Shown in pieces: positions 11,520-24,130 of a stretch of DNA of 64,000 nucleotides (its first letter is position 1; the number at the start of each line of letters is the position of its first letter). Below the pieces are notes generated by a model. The model saw only the letters and a program-made list of their open reading frames with translations, had not been told where the DNA came from and did not search any database. The DNA comes from Antennarius striatus. Taxonomy: Eukaryota; Chordata; Actinopteri; Lophiiformes; Antennariidae. A program made the translations under genes and the position numbers. The DNA lies in NCBI RefSeq assembly GCF_040054535.1, contig NC_090782.1:16753001-16817000 (forward strand), read 5' to 3'.

Positions 11520-14500
11520 ACTTACGTAAATTGTGTAGCTCACTTTACGTAAATTGCGTAACTTAAGTAACTTGCGTAAATTGCGTAGCTCATTTTACGT
11601 AAATTGCGTAACTTACGTAAATTGTGTAACTTACGTAAATTGCGTAACTCATTTTACATAAATTGCGTAAATTACGTAAATTGCGTAGCTAAAGTAAATA
11701 ACGTAGCTTACGTAACTAACGTACCAAACCTACATAAAGTAGCTAAAGTAAATAACGTAACTAACAAAAATAACAGCTAAAGTAAACAACTTAGCTTTAC
11801 GTTACTAATGTAAATAACATAACTTGCGTAAATGAGGTTGCTTACGTAAATTACGTAATTAACGTAAATTGCGTAATTTAGGCAAATTGCGTAGCTCATT
11901 ATACGTAGATTGCGTAACTTACGTAAATTGCGAAACTCATTTTACTTAAATTGCGTAAGTTACGTAAATTGCGTAACTCATTTTACGTAAATTGCGTAAA
12001 TTACGTAAATTAGGTAGCTAAAGTAAATAACGTAGCTTACGTAACTAACGTACCTAACCTACATAAAGTAGCTAAAGTAAATAACGTAACTAACAAAAAT
12101 AACAGCTAAAGTAAAAACTTAGCTTTACGTAACTAATGTAAATAACATAGCTTACGTAAATGAGGTTGCTTACGTAAATTACGTAATTAACGTAAATTGC
12201 GTAATTTAGGCAATTTGCGTAGCTCATTTTACGTAAATTGCGTAACTCATTTTACGTAAATTGCGTAACTTACGTAAATTGCGTAACTTTCGTAAATTGC
12301 GTAGCTCATTTTACGTAAATTGCGTAACTTGCGCAAATTGCGTAGCTCATTTCACTTAAATTGCGTAACTTACGTAAATTGCGTAACTCATTTTACGTAA
12401 ATTACGTAATTAACGTAAATTGCGTAATTTAGGCAAATTGCGTAGCTCATTATACGTAGATTGCGTAACTTACGTAAATTGCTAAACTCATTTTACTTAA
12501 ATTGCGTAAGTTACGTAAATTGCGTAAATTACGTAAATTAGGTAGCTAAAGTAAATAACGTAGCTTACGTAACTAACGTACCTAACCTACATAAAGTAGC
12601 TAAAGTACATAACGTAACTAACAAAAATAACAGCTAAAGTAAAAACTTAGCTTTACGTAACTAATGTAAATAACATAGCTTACGTAAATGAGGTTGCTTA
12701 CGTAAATTACGTAATTAACGTAAATTGCGTAAATAGGCAATTTGCGTAGCTCATTTTACGTAAATTGCGTAACTCATTTTACGTAAATTGCGTAACTTAC
12801 GTAAATTGCGTAACTTGCGTAAATTGCGTAGCTCATTTTACGTAAATTGCGTAACTTGCGCAAATTGCGTAGCTCATTTCACTTAAATTGCGTAACTTAC
12901 GTAAATTGCGTAACTCATTTTACGTAAATTGCGTAACTTGCGCAAATTGCGTAGCTCATTTTATGTAAATTGCGTAGCTCATTTTAACTTACGTAAATTG
13001 CGTAACTCATTTAACTTAAATTGCGTAATTTACGTAAATTGCGTAACTCATTTTACGTAAATTGCGTAACTTACGCAAATTACGTAGCTCATTTTACGTA
13101 AATTGCGTAACGTACGTAAATTGTGTAGCTCACTTTAAGTAAATTGCGTAGCTCACTTTACGTAAATTGCGTAGCTCATTTTACGTAAATTGCGTAACTT
13201 ACGTAAATTGCGTAACTCATTTCACTTAAATTGCGTAACTTACGTAAATTGCGTAACTCATTTTACGTAAATTGCGTAACTTACGCAAATTGCGTTTTAC
13301 GTAAATTGCGTAGCATATTTTAACTTCAGTAAATTGCGTAACTCATTTTACTTACATTACGTAACTTACGTAAATTGCGCAACTCATTTTACGTAAATTG
13401 CGTAGCTAAAGTAAATAATGTAGCTGACGTAACTAACGTAACTAACAAAAATAACAGCTAAAATAAACAAGTTAGCTTTCCGTAACTAATGTAAACAACA
13501 TAGCTTACGTAAATGAGGTTGCTTACGTAAATGACGTAATTAACATAAATTGCGTAATTTAGGCAAATTGCGTAGCTCATTTTACGTAAATTGCGTAACT
13601 TACGTAAATTGCGTAGCTCATTTTACGTAAATTGCGTAGCTCATTTTAACTTATGTGAATTGCGTAACTCATTTTACTTAAATTGCGTAAGTTACGTAAA
13701 TTGCGTAACTCATTTTACGTAAATTGCGTAACTTACGTAAATTGCGTAGCTCATTTTACGTAAATTGTGTAACTTACGTAAATTGCGTAGCTAAAGTAAA
13801 TAACGTAGCTGACGTAACTAACGTACCTAGCCTACATAAAGTAGCTAAAGTAAATAACGTAACTAACAAAAATAACAGCTAAAGTAAACAAGTTAGCTGT
13901 ACGTAACTAATGTAAATAACATAGCTTACGTAAATGAGGTTGCTTACGTAAATGACGTAATTAACGTAAATTGCGTAATTTAGGCAAATTGCGTAGCTCA
14001 TTTTACGTAAATTGCATAACTTACGTAAATTGCGTAGCTCATTTTACGTAAATTGCGTAGCTCATTTTAACTTATGTAAATTTCGTAACTCATTTTACTT
14101 AAATTAAGTAAGTTACGTAAATTGCGTAGCTCATTTTACGTAAATTGCGTAGCTCATTTTAACTTATGTAAATTGCGTAACTCATTTTACTTAAATTGCG
14201 TAAGTTATGTAAATTGCGTAACTCATTTTACGTAAATTGCGTAACTTACGTAAATTGCGTAGCTCATTTTACGTAAATTGTGTAACTTACGTAAATTGCG
14301 TAGCTAAAGTAAATAACGTAGCTGACGTAACTAACGTACCTAGCCTACATAAAGTAGCTAAAGTAAATAACGTAACTAACAAAAATAACAGCTAAAGTAA
14401 ACAAGTTAGCTGTACGTAACTAATGTAAATAACATAGCTTACGTAAATGAGGTTGCTTACGTAAATGACGTAATTAACGTAAATTGCGTAATTTAGGCAA

Positions 14501-17500
14501 ATTGCGTAGCTCATTTTACGTAAATTGCATAACTTACGTAAATTGCGTAGCTCATTTTACGTAAATTGCGTAGCTCATTTTAACTTATGTAAATTTCGTA
14601 ACTCATTTTACTTAAATTAAGTAAGTTACGTAGATTGCGTAGCTCATTTTACGTAAATTGCGTAACTTGCGTAACTTGCGTAACTTGCGTAAATTACGTA
14701 AATTGCGTAGCTAAAGTAAATAACGTAGCTTACGTAACTAACGTACCTAACCTACATAAAGTAGCTAAAGTAAATAACGTAACTAACAAAAATAACAGCT
14801 AAAGTAAACAAGTTAGCTGTACGTAACTAATGTAAATAACATAGCTTACGTAAATGAGGTTGCTTACGTAAATTACGTAATTAACGTAAATTGCGTAATT
14901 TAGGCAATTTCCGTAGCTCATTTTACTTAAATTGCGTAACTTACGTAAATTGCGTAGCTAAAGTAAATAACGTAGCTGACGTAACTAACGTACCTAGCCT
15001 ACATAAAGTAGGTAAAGTAAATAACGTAACTAACAAAAATAACAGCTAAAGTAAACAAGTTAGCTGTACGTAACTAATGTAAATAACATAGCTTACGTAA
15101 ATGAGGTTGCTTACGTAAATGACGTAATTAACGTAAATTGCGTAATTTAGGCAAATTGCGTAGCTCATTTTACGTAAATTGCATAACTTACGTAAATTGC
15201 GTAGCTCATTTTACGTAAATTGCGTAGCTCATTTTAACTTATGTAAATTTCGTAACTCATTTTACTTAAATTAAGTAAGTTACGTAAATTGCGTAGCTCA
15301 TTTTACGTAAATTGCGTAGCTCATTTTAACTTATGTAAATTGCGTAACTCATTTTACTTAAATTGCGTAAGTTATGTAAATTGCGTAACTCATTTTACGT
15401 AAATTGCGTAACTTACGTAAATTGCGTAGCTCATTTTACGTAAATTGTGTAACTTACGTAAATTGCGTAGCTAAAGTAAATAACGTAGCTGACGTAACTA
15501 ACGTACCTAGCCTACATAAAGTAGCTAAAGTAAATAACGTAACTAACAAAAATAACAGCTAAAGTAAACAAGTTAGCTGTACGTAACTAATGTAAATAAC
15601 ATAGCTTACGTAAATGAGGTTGCTTACGTAAATGACGTAATTAACGTAAATTGCGTAATTTAGGCAAATTGCGTAGCTCATTTTACGTAAATTGCATAAC
15701 TTACGTAAATTGCGTAGCTCATTTTACGTAAATTGCGTAGCTCATTTTAACTTATGTAAATTTCGTAACTCATTTTACTTAAATTAAGTAAGTTACGTAA
15801 ATTGCGTAGCTCATTTTACGTAAATTGCGTAGCTCATTTTAACTTATGTAAATTGCGTAACTCATTTTACTTAAATTGCGTAAGTTATGTAAATTGCGTA
15901 ACTCATTTTACGTAAATTGCGTAACTTACGTAAATTGCGTAGCTCATTTTACGTAAATTGTGTAACTTACGTAAATTGCGTAGCTAAAGTAAATAACGTA
16001 GCTGACGTAACTAACGTACCTAGCCTACATAAAGTAGCTAAAGTAAATAACGTAACTAACAAAAATAACAGCTAAAGTAAACAAGTTAGCTGTACGTAAC
16101 TAATGTAAATAACATAGCTTACGTAAATGAGGTTGCTTACGTAAATGACGTAATTAACGTAAATTGCGTAATTTAGGCAAATTGCGTAGCTCATTTTACG
16201 TAAATTGCATAACTTACGTAAATTGCGTAGCTCATTTTACGTAAATTGCGTAGCTCATTTTAACTTATGTAAATTTCGTAACTCATTTTACTTAAATTAA
16301 GTAAGTTACGTAGATTGCGTAGCTCATTTTACGTAAATTGCGTAACTTGCGTAACTTGCGTAACTTGCGTAAATTACGTAAATTGCGTAGCTAAAGTAAA
16401 TAACGTAGCTTACGTAACTAACGTACCTAACCTACATAAAGTAGCTAAAGTAAATAACGTAACTAACAAAAATAACAGCTAAAGTAAACAAGTTAGCTGT
16501 ACGTAACTAATGTAAATAACAAAGCTTACGTAAATGAGGTTGCTTACGTAAATTACGTAATTAACGTAAATTGCGTAATTTAGGCAATTTCCGTAGCTCA
16601 TTTTACTTAAATTGCGTGACTTACGTAAATTGCGTAGGTAAAGTAAATAACGTAGCTGACGTAACTAACGTACCTAGCCTACATAAAGTAGCTAAAGAAA
16701 ATAACGTAACTCACAAAAATAACAGCTAAAGTAAACAAGTTAGCTTAACGTAACTAATGTAAATAACATAGCTTACGTAAATGACGTTGTTTACGTAAAT
16801 TACGTAATTTACATAAATTTCGTAATTTAGGCAAATTGCGTAACTCATTTTACGTAAATTGCGTAACTTACGTAAATTGTGTAGCTCATTTTACGTAAAT
16901 TGCGTAGCTCATTTTACGTAAATTGCGTTAGTTGCGTAACTTGCGTAAATTGCGTAGCTCATTTTACGTAAATTGCGTAACTTACGTAAATTGCGTAACT
17001 CATTTTACGTAAATTGCGTAACTTACGTAAATTCCGTAACTCATTTCACTTAAATTGCGTAAGTTACGTAAATTGCGTAACTTACGTAAATTCCGTAACT
17101 CATTCTACCTAAATTGCGTAACTTACATAAATTGCGTAGCTCATTTTACGTAAATTGCGTAGCTCATTTTAAGTTACGTAAATTGCGTAACTCATTTTAC
17201 TTAAATTCCGTAACCCATTTCACTTAAATTGCGTAAGTTACGTAAATTGAATAACTCATTTTACGTAAATTGCGTAACTTACGCAAACAACGTCATTTAC
17301 GTAAGCTTTGTTATTTACATTAGTTACGTAAAGCTAAGGTATTTACTTTAGCTGTTATTTTTGTGAGTTACGTTATCTTCTTTACGTAATTTACATAAAT
17401 TTCGTAATTGAGGCAAATTGCGTAACTCATTTTACGTAAATTGCGTAACTTACGTACATTGCGTAGCTCATTTTACGTAAATTGCATAACTTATGTAAAT

Positions 17501-19235
17501 TATGTAACTCATTTTATCTAAATTGCATATGTTACGTAAATTTGCGTAACTCCTTTTACGTAAATTACGTAAATTGCGTAAATTGCGTAAATTGCATAGC
17601 TAAAGTAAATAATGTAGCTTACCTAACTAACGTACCTAGCCTACATAAAGTAGCTAAAGTAAATAACGTAACTTACAAAAATAACAGCTAAAGTAAACAA
17701 CTTAGCTTTACGTAGCTAACATAGCTTACGTAAATGAGGTTGCTTACGTAAATTAAGTAATTAATGTAAATTGTGTAATTTAGGCAATTTGCGTAGCTCA
17801 TTTTACGTAAATTGCGTAATTCATTTTAGGTAATTTGCATAACTTACGTAAATTGCGTAACTTGCGTAAATTGCGTAGCTCATTTTACGTAAATTGCGTA
17901 AGTTACGTAAATTACCTAACTCATTTTACGTAAATTGCATAACTTAAGTAAATTACGTAACTCGTTTTACGTAAATTGCGTAACTTACGTAACTCATTTT
18001 ACCTAAATTGCATAAGTTACGTAAATTGCGTAGCTCAATTTACATAAATTGCGTATCTCAATCTATGTAAATTGCGTAACTCATTTCACGTAAATTGCAT
18101 AACTTAAGTAAACTACGTAACTCATTTTACGTAAATTGCGTAAATTGCGTAGCTAAAGTGAATAATGTAGCTTACGTAACTAACGTACCTAACCTACATA
18201 ACGTAGGTAAAGTAAATAACGTAACTAACATAAATAACAGCTAAAGTAAACAACTTAGCTTTACGTAAGTAATGTAAATAACATAGCTTACGTAAATGAC
18301 GTTGTTTACGTAAATTACGTAATTTACATAAATTGCGTAATTTAGGCAAATTACGTAGCTCATTTTACGTAAATTGCGTAACTTACGTAAATTGCGTAGC
18401 TCATTTACGTAAATTACGTAGCTCATTTTACGTAAATTGTGTAACTCATTGTACGTAAATTGCGTAACTTACGTAAATTGTGTAACTCATTTTACATAAA
18501 TTGCGTAAATTAAGTAAATTGCGTAGCTAAAGTAAATAACGTAGCTTACGTAACTAACGTACCTAACTTACATAACGTAGCTAAAGTAAAAAACGTAACT
18601 AACAAAAACAACAGTTAAAGCAAATAACTTAGCTTTACGTAACTAATGTAAATAACATAGCTTACGTAAATGACGTTGCTTACGTAAATTACGTAATTTA
18701 CATAAATTGCGTAATTTAGGCAAATTGCTTAGCTCATTTTAAGAAAATTGCGTAACTTACGCAAATTACGTAGCTCATTTTACGTAAATTGCGTAGCCCA
18801 ATTCATGTAAATTGCGTAACTCATTTCACGTAAATTGCATAACTTAAGTAAATTACGTAACTCATTTTACATAAATTGCGTAACTTACGTAAATTGCGTA
18901 GCTAAAGTAAATAACGTAGTTTACGTAACTAACGTAACTAACAAAAATAACAGCTAAAGTAAACAACTTAGCTTTACGTAACTAATGTAAATAACATAGC
19001 TTACGTAAATGATGTTGTTTACGTAAATTACGTAATTTACGTACATTGCGTAATTTACGTTAATTGCGTAACTAACGTTAATTGCGTAGCTCATTTTACG
19101 TAAATTGCGTAACTCATTTTACGTAAATTGCGTAACTCGTTTTACATAAATTGCGTAAGTTACGTAAATTGCGTAGCTCAATTTACGTAAATTGCGTGAT
19201 GTACACAAATTGCATAGCTTACGTGAATTGCGTAG
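11520..19235. repeat. Satellite block B (23-base form)
   Basis: Same repeat as block A. Its first 3.6 kb from 11691 copies window positions 1-3596. Further right (about 16.6-19.2 kb) units become more diverged: more ACATAA and ATGTAA in place of ACGTAA, and more length variation. No gene is supported; open frames here are by-products of the 9-base period. Confidence 0.95.
17288..17383 (-). repeat. Inverted satellite module
   Basis: About 96 bases read as the reverse complement of the standard module. On the minus strand it gives GATAACGTAACTCACAAAAA, then AACAGCTAAAG, then CTTTACGTAACTAATGTAAA, then ACAAAGCTTACGTAAATGAC, the order seen on the plus strand at about 8818-8913. It is the only clear orientation switch I found in the satellite. 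Confidence 0.75.
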
Positions 19236-19565
19236 CTCACGTTAATTTGTATTTGTATAGCGTTTTCTTTATTGCTTACATCTGCACTTGTATTGCCAGT
19301 TTGAGAAATGCACCTGGCGTAATTGGTTTGCTGATGTGCTTGGCTTTTTTTTCTTTTGAATTCCCTTAACAAAGCACACTTAACCAATAAAAATGTGGAT
19401 TTCAAATCTTCTCTTCTTGGTGTATTCTATTTCTTAGTCATGCACTGCCATTTTGAAATGTCCTAGAATTCATTTTCTTTATTTGGGGGCCTTTAGCAGG
19501 TATGAGATTAAAATGTGATTGGATTAATTACAAATTCCGTAATTAATTAATTTTCTTAATCGCAT
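19236..19565 (+). repeat. Dispersed module M1, copy 1
   Basis: Non-satellite sequence with landmarks GAGAAATGCACCTGGCGTAA, GTTTGCTGATGTGCTTGGC, CACTTAACCAATAAAAATG, TCAAATCTTCTCTTCTTGG, then GGGGGCCTTTAGCAGGTATG and an ATTAATTACAAA tail. It recurs at 20385 and 24230, and short pieces (the TTCAAATCTTCTCTTCTT part) lie at about 21707 and 23409. Probably an old interspersed element carried along by satellite amplification; family not recognised. Confidence 0.7.
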
Positions 19566-19685
19566 GCCATTTCCATCCTTTTTGCAGTCAACTAGCATCT
19601 GTCCTTCCGTGTTCCTCTCCTGGATACCAAACCTGCCCATCACTTCTTCATCACCTCTGCTACTTGCACAAACATATCCATGTCC
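19566..19685 (-). mobile_element. RTE-type LINE fragment (endonuclease region)
   Basis: On the minus strand an open stretch reads with the pattern RGDEEVMGRFGIQERN followed by EGQMLVDC, then (after a likely one-base slip) KRMEMA. This resembles part of the apurinic-endonuclease region of RTE-clade LINEs. Only about 120 bases remain, so it is inactive. Confidence 0.5.
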
Positions 19686-20384
19686 AACTAACATAAAATA
19701 ACGTAGCTAACGTAAATAACGTAGCTTACGTAGCTAACGTACCTAACCTACATAACGTAGCTAAAGTAAATAACGTAACTAACATAAATACCAGCTAACG
19801 TAAACAACTTAGCTTTACGTAACTAATGTAAATAACATGGCTTATGTAAATGACGTTGCTTACGTAAAATACGTAATTTACGTAAATTGTGTAATTTACG
19901 AAAATTGTGTAGCTCATTTTACGTAAATTGTGTAACTTACGCAAATTACGTAGCTCATTTTACGTAATTTGCGTAACTTACGTAAATTGCGTAGCTCATT
20001 TTATGTAAATTGCGTAACTTACGTAAATTGCATAGCTTCTTTTACGCAATTTGCGTAAGTTACGCAAATTACGTAACTCATTTTACATAAATTGCGTAAG
20101 TTACGTAAATTGCATAACTCATTTACCTGAATTGCATAACTTACGTAAATTGCGTAGCTGATTTTACGTAAATTGCGTAAGTTACGTAAATTATGTAACT
20201 CGTTTTACATAAATTGCGTAAGTTACGTCAATTGCGTGACTCATTTTACCTAAATTGCGTAAGTGACGTAAATTGCGTAGGTCAGTTTACGTAAATTGTG
20301 TAACTTGCGCAAATTGCGTAGTTCATTGTACGTAAATTGCGTAACGTAAACAAATTGCATAGCTTACGTGAATTGTGTAGCTCA
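19686..20384. repeat. Satellite segment between M1 copies
   Basis: 23-base form of the satellite with more divergence than block A (CpG changed to TG or CA in many units, for example TATGTAAAT and ACATAAAT). It runs directly into the second M1 copy. No gene seen. Confidence 0.9.
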
Positions 20385-20680
20385 TGTAAATTTGTATTTG
20401 TATTGCATTTTTTGTATTGCTTACATCTGCATTTGTATTGCATTTTTGAGAAATGCACCTGGCGTAATTGGTTTGCTGATGTGCTTGGCTTTTTTTCTTT
20501 TGAATTTCATTTATAAAGCACACTTAACCAATAAAAATCTGGATTTCAAATCTTCTCTAGCCTCATGGAAATAGTCATGCTACAGATCGACAAATAAGAT
20601 CAAGCTGTGGCTCAAACTGTGATTCAGGAAGGAATCAAAAAATATTGTAGCATAACATTTTATCAAAAAAATTTTTTTTT
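20385..20680 (+). repeat. Dispersed module M1, copy 2, plus unique spacer
   Basis: 20385-20560 repeats the first half of M1 (TTTGTATTTGTATTGC through TTCAAATCTTCTCT). 20561-20680 is unique, ending in a T-rich run, and holds nothing recognisable. Confidence 0.7.
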
Positions 20681-21975
20681 AAACGTAACTAACGTAAATA
20701 ACATAAATAACGTAAATTACATAAATAATATAACTAACGTGAATAACGTAACTAACGTAGCTAGCGTAATTAACGTAAATAACGTAGCTAATGTAAATAA
20801 CGTAACTAACGTAAATAATGTAGCTGACGTAAATAACATGGCTAACGTAAATAACGTAGCTTAAGTAACGTAGCTTATGTAACTAACGTACCTAACCTAA
20901 ATTACATTGCTAAAGTAACTAATGTAACTAACATAAATAACGTAGCTAACGTAAACAACTTAGCTTTACGTAACTAATGTAAATAACATAAATAACGTAA
21001 ATTACATAAATAATGTAACTAACGTAAATAACGTAGCTAACGTAACTGAGGTAACTAACGTAACAAATCTAAATAATGTAGCTAATGTAAATAATGTAAC
21101 TAACGTAGCTAAGGTATAAAACGTAGCTAACATAAATAACATAACTAACGTAAATACTGTAAAAAACGTAACTAACGTCAATAACGTAGCTAATGTAAAT
21201 AATGTAACTAACGTAAATAACATAGCTAACATAAATAACGTACCTAAAGTAAATAACGTAGCTTACGTAACTAACGTACCTCCCCTACATAACGTAGCTA
21301 ACGTAAACAACTTAGCTTTACATAACTACTGTAGTAACATAGCTTACGTAAATGACGTTGCTTACGTAAATTACGTAATTTACGCAAATTGCGTAGCTCT
21401 TTTTACGTAATTTTCGTAACTTGTGCAAATTGCGTAGTTAATTTTACGTAAATTAAGTAACTTACGTAAAACGCGTAGCTCATTTTAAGTAAATTGCGTA
21501 ACTTACGTAAAAGTTACGCAATTTATGTAACTACCATAACTACCGTAACTACCATAACTAATTTACATAATGTAGCTAAGGTAATTAACGTATCTAACAA
21601 AAAAAACGTAGCTAACGTAAATAACGTTACTAACGTAACTAACGTAGCTAACATAGCTAATGTAGCTAACGTAACTAACGTTACCAATGTAACTAACGTA
21701 AATTTTCAAATCTTCTCTTCTTGTGTATTCTACGTAAATAATGTAGATAACATAAATAACCTAACTAACGTAAATAACGTAGCTAACGTAACTAACGTAA
21801 CTAACGTAGCTCACATAAATTACGTAGCTAACATATATAATGTAACTTATGTAAATAATGTAACTTACATAAATGACATAACTAAAGTAAATAACGTAAA
21901 TAATGTAACTAACGTAAATTATGTAGGTAACATAATTAACACAACTAACGTAGCTGACGTAACTAATGTAAATGA
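20681..21975. repeat. Satellite, 9-base form
   Basis: Simple 9-base steps TAACGTAAA / TAACGTAGC / TAACGTAAC with many CpG-to-TpG or CpA changes (TAATGTAAA, TAACATAAA). A short return to the 23-base form occurs at about 21250-21510. Because the period is a multiple of three, several frames stay open on both strands and spell Asn/Val-rich or Thr/Leu-rich repeats; these are not genes. Confidence 0.9.
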
Positions 21976-22070
21976 TATACTATTATACTATTCGTTTTGA
22001 ATTGCTGTATTGAGTCAGCTTTAGTATTCACTTAGATTGAGAGTCTGCTTATGTACGTATTTGAGCTAAC
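21976..22070 (+). repeat. Dispersed module M2, copy 1
   Basis: Sequence around TTTTGAATTGCTGTATTGAG, TCAGCTTTAG and TTGAGAGTCTGCTTATGT. The same segment recurs at about 24135-24215, in front of the third M1 copy, so M2 and M1 were probably once adjacent parts of one element. Confidence 0.65.
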
Positions 22071-22218
22071 TAACGTAAATAACGTAGTTAATGTAAATAA
22101 CGTAGCTAACGTAACTAACGTTAATAATGTAAATAACGTAACTTACGTAAATAACGTAGCTAACGTAAATAATTTAGCTAACGTTAATAACTTAACTAAC
22201 CCTAAATAATGTAACTAA

Positions 22219-22274
22219 TGTTCATTCATTCATTCATCTTCTAAACCGCTTAATCCGCAAACGCAGGTCGCGGG
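22219..22274 (-). mobile_element. 5'-truncated SINE stub
   Basis: 56 bases equal to the 3' end of the SINE at 22655, including its GAAT-type tail. They are flanked by TAATGTAACTAA on both sides (22207-22218 and 22275-22286), consistent with target duplication, though the flank is also satellite-like. Confidence 0.65.
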
Positions 22275-22654
22275 TAATGTAACTAACGTAAGTAACGTAA
22301 CTAACGTAAATAATGTAGCTAAGGTTAATAACGTAACTAACCTAAATAACGTAGCTAACGTTAATAACGTAACTAACCTAAATAACGTAGCTAATGTGAT
22401 GGCGCAAATAACGTAGATAAGGTAAATTACGTAAATAACGTAGCTAACGAATTTACGTAGCTAACGTAAATAATGTAGCTAACGTTAATAATTTAACTAA
22501 CCTACATAGTGTAACTAATGTAAATTACGTAAATAACTTAGCCTATGTAAATTACTTAAACAACGTAAATAACGTAGCTAACGTAAATAACGTATATAAC
22601 GTAACTAACGTAGCTAACGTAGCTAATGCAAATAACGTAAATAACGTAACTAAA

Positions 22655-23010
22655 TTTTCATTCATTCATCTTCTAACCCGCTTAGTCCGCAAATGCAGGT
22701 CGCGGGGAAGCCGGCGCCTATCCCGGCAGTCTCAGGGCGTGAGGCGGGCCCTCCGGGCACGACGCCAGTGCACCACGGAGCCACATAGAAACAAACAATC
22801 ATTCACACACACACTTACTCCTACGGTCAATTTGGGACCGGCCAATCAACCTGAAGCGCATGCTTTTGGAGGTGGGAGGAAGCCGGAGAACCCGGAGAAA
22901 ACCCACGCAGACACGGGGAGAGCATGCAAACTCCGCACAGAGCGGGACTCGAACCCGGGTCCGCCGTGTTGTGAGGCGGCAGCGCTAACCACTGCGCCAC
23001 CGTGGTGCCC
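22655..23010 (-). mobile_element. tRNA-derived SINE, V-SINE type, near full length
   Basis: Read on the minus strand, the head has a Pol III A box (TGGCGCAGTGGTTAGCGC, 22999-22982) and B box (GGGTTCGAGTCCCG, 22956-22943). A conserved core follows (GGAGTTTGCATGCTCTCCCC, then GTGTCTGCGTGGGTTTTCTC), then a 3' part ending in a GAAT tail. The core is that of V-type SINEs found widely in fishes (HE1/DANA/Mermaid relatives). CGTAACTAAA lies on both sides (22645-22654, 23011-23020) as a likely 10-base target duplication. Long plus-strand frames through it are not genes. Confidence 0.85.
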
Positions 23011-24130
23011 CGTAACTAAAGTAAATAACAAAATTAATTTAAATAACATAAATAACGTAAATAACGTATATAAGGTAGCTAACGTAAATAACGTACCTGA
23101 CGTAAATAACGTACCTATCGTAAATAACTTAGCTAACGTAAATAACGTAGCTAACGTTAATAACGTAACTAACGTACATAACGTAGCTAACGCAAATAAC
23201 GTTAATTACGTAACTAACATAAATAACGTAAATAATGACCTAATGTAGCTCATGTAACTAATGTAAGTAACGTAACTAACGTAAATAATGTAGCTAACCT
23301 ACATTACGTGAATAATGTAACTAAAATAAATAACATAAATAACATAAATAATGTAGCTAACATAAATAACGTAACTAACGTAACTAACGTAACTAACGTA
23401 ACTAACATAAATTTTCAAATCTTCTATTCTTGGTGTATTCAATGTAAATAACGTAGATATCGTAAATAAAGTAACTAACATAGCTAACCTACATTACGTG
23501 ACTAACTTAAATAATGTAGCTAACGTAAATAACGTAAATCACGTAGCTAACATGAATTACGTAAATCAAGTAGCTAACGTAAATAATGTAACTAACGTAA
23601 CTAACGTACATAACGTAGCTAACGCAAATAACGTAAATTACGTAACTAACGTAAAGAATATAAATAACGTAAATAACGTAGCTAATGTAACGAATGTAAG
23701 TAACGTAACTAACGTAAGTAATGTAGCTGAGGTTAATAACGTAACTAACGTAACTAATGTAAGTAACGTAACTAACGTAAGTAATGTAGCTGAGGTTAAT
23801 AACGTAACTAACGTAACTAATGTAAATAACGTAACTAACATAACTAACATAACTACCGTAAATCACGTAAATAACTTAAATAACTTAAATAACGTAACTA
23901 ACGTAACTAATGTAAATAACGTAACTAACATAACTAACATAACTACCGTAAATCACGTAAATAACTTAAATAACTTAAATAACGTAACTAACGTAAATTA
24001 CGTAAATAACGTACCTAACGTAACTAACGTAGCTAATGTAACGAACGTAACTAACATAAATAATGTAACTAACATAAATAACGTGAATAACGTAACTAAC
24101 ATAGCTAACACAAATAACGTAAATAATGTG

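Larger units (their letters stand above)
22071..24130. repeat. Satellite, 9-base form, with SINE insertions
   Basis: Continues the 9-base satellite on both sides of a full SINE and a SINE stub. Locally it has longer duplications, for example a section around 23695-23760 repeated at 23758-23820 and one around 23820-23880 repeated at 23910-23970. A 239-codon open frame at 23498-24217 is made only of NVN/NVT/NVA-type triplets until it runs into the M2 module. Confidence 0.9.

Noticed and set aside
22943..22999. Possible tRNA gene on the minus strand
   Set aside because: A and B boxes are those of the SINE head; the sequence continues into the SINE core and does not end like a tRNA.
22739..23248. 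169-codon plus-strand frame and 67-codon minus-strand frame through the SINE
   Set aside because: Both read through a tRNA-derived SINE and its satellite flanks; SINEs do not code.
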